DNA of 5,735 nt, from contig JAGHAD010000026.1 in the NCBI GenBank assembly GCA_021161685.1, positions 1 through 5,735 of the forward strand. The letters run 5' to 3'. How positions within the stretch are numbered: the stretch's first letter is position 1; each line of letters opens with the position of its first letter. The translations under genes and the position numbers were made by a program. This document shows, in pieces, positions 5,544-5,735 of this stretch. The DNA comes from Thermoplasmata archaeon (GTDB lineage: Archaea > Thermoplasmatota > E2 > DHVEG-1 > B18-G2). Under the pieces are notes generated by a model. That model was not told where the DNA came from. It ran no database searches and saw only the letters and a list, made by a program, of their open reading frames with translations.

Positions 5544-5735
5544 TCACACCACCCCCAAGATGATCCATATGAGGTGAACAAGTCCTCCCCATGTGAAAAC
5601 CACGAATAATAGAACCGCAAGGCTTCCAAACAGATACTCCAATGCTCCTCTCAATCCTCCTTCTCCACCTTCCTTTAACAGCATTGCAAAGGTTGCTACA
5701 CATGGGAAGTAAAGGCTGACGAGAATCACGGATGT
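5544..5735 (-). CDS. feoB: C-terminal end of a FeoB-like ferrous iron permease (5' part outside window)
   Basis: FeoB carries Fe2+ across the cytoplasmic membrane using an N-terminal G domain and a membrane part with two 'gate' repeats. Only the last 63 residues are here; the frame stays open to the window edge (TSVILVSLYFP). The LYFPCVATFAMLLKEGG stretch (about residues 9-25) matches the C-terminal gate of FeoB, where the consensus is LY(I/V)PCxAT-x-A followed by a basic or acidic helix start. Its conserved Cys is kept. Two more hydrophobic segments follow (LEYLFGSLAVLLFVVFTWGG and LVHLIWIILGVV). The diagnostic G domain is not visible, so the call relies on the gate motif and on the FeoC-like gene further down the same operon. 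A GTG at 5729 is an internal codon, not the start. Confidence 0.7.
   Translation of the reverse strand, partial: TSVILVSLYFPCVATFAMLLKEGGEGGLRGALEYLFGSLAVLLFVVFTWGGLVHLIWIILGVV
5547..5553 (-). promoter_or_regulatory. Ribosome binding site GGTGGTG for the four-helix membrane protein
   Basis: On the minus strand GGTGGTG lies within the last codons of the FeoB-like gene, three bases before ATG 5543. It partly matches the anti-Shine-Dalgarno sequence and supports that start at the TGAATG junction. Confidence 0.4.

Noticed and set aside
5212..5703. Minus-strand 163-codon ORF across the membrane-protein and FeoB-like genes
   Set aside because: It is another frame of two genes with clear transmembrane and gate motifs; its own translation has no recognisable features.
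1..5735. CRISPR array, tRNA, insertion sequence or terminal inverted repeats
   Set aside because: I found no regularly spaced repeats, no cloverleaf-like segment and no transposase or paired inverted ends.

Overview
The window looks archaeal, though this rests on context rather than on any marker gene. The ribosome-binding sites are of the GGTG/AGGTGG type. Genes are packed with ATGA start-stop overlaps. The proteins include a PKD-domain surface protein, stand-alone CbiX modules and a FeoC-like winged helix. An iron-handling euryarchaeote, for example something near the Archaeoglobales, would fit, but I hold that loosely.

The window has two convergent blocks of different composition. Positions 1-3578 (+ strand) are very AT-rich: hand counts of two 60-base lines gave 17 and 19 G+C. 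They form a defence-type operon with four parts. First is the C-terminal part of a BREX/type IIG-like DNA adenine methyltransferase, broken by an apparent one-base deletion near 121-123. Second is a 60-residue, extremely basic protein built from two copies of one motif. Third is a PIN-domain nuclease. Fourth is a short BrxL-type AAA+ protein lacking the C-terminal Lon-like domain of long BrxL proteins. Start codons sit on or next to preceding stops, so the four appear co-transcribed and translationally coupled. A PglX-like methyltransferase next to BrxL suggests a BREX-related system. The small basic protein and the PIN protein are not canonical BREX components, so this may be a variant subtype. 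BrxC and PglZ are not in the window, and the upstream neighbourhood is not visible.

Positions 3579-3715 are a non-coding convergent junction with one modest hairpin.

Positions 3716-5735 (- strand) are less AT-rich: 25 and 31 G+C in two 60-base lines. They form a tightly coupled iron-uptake operon, read right to left. It holds the C-terminal end of a FeoB-like ferrous iron permease, a four-helix membrane protein of unknown function, a membrane-anchored PKD protein with two CbiX/sirohydrochlorin-chelatase-like domains, and a FeoC-like Cys-rich winged-helix protein. An exported chelatase-like protein inside a feo operon is the most unexpected point here. My inference is that it handles metal or metallated tetrapyrrole outside the membrane and feeds FeoB. 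The composition step and the convergent arrangement suggest that the defence block was acquired next to a resident iron operon.
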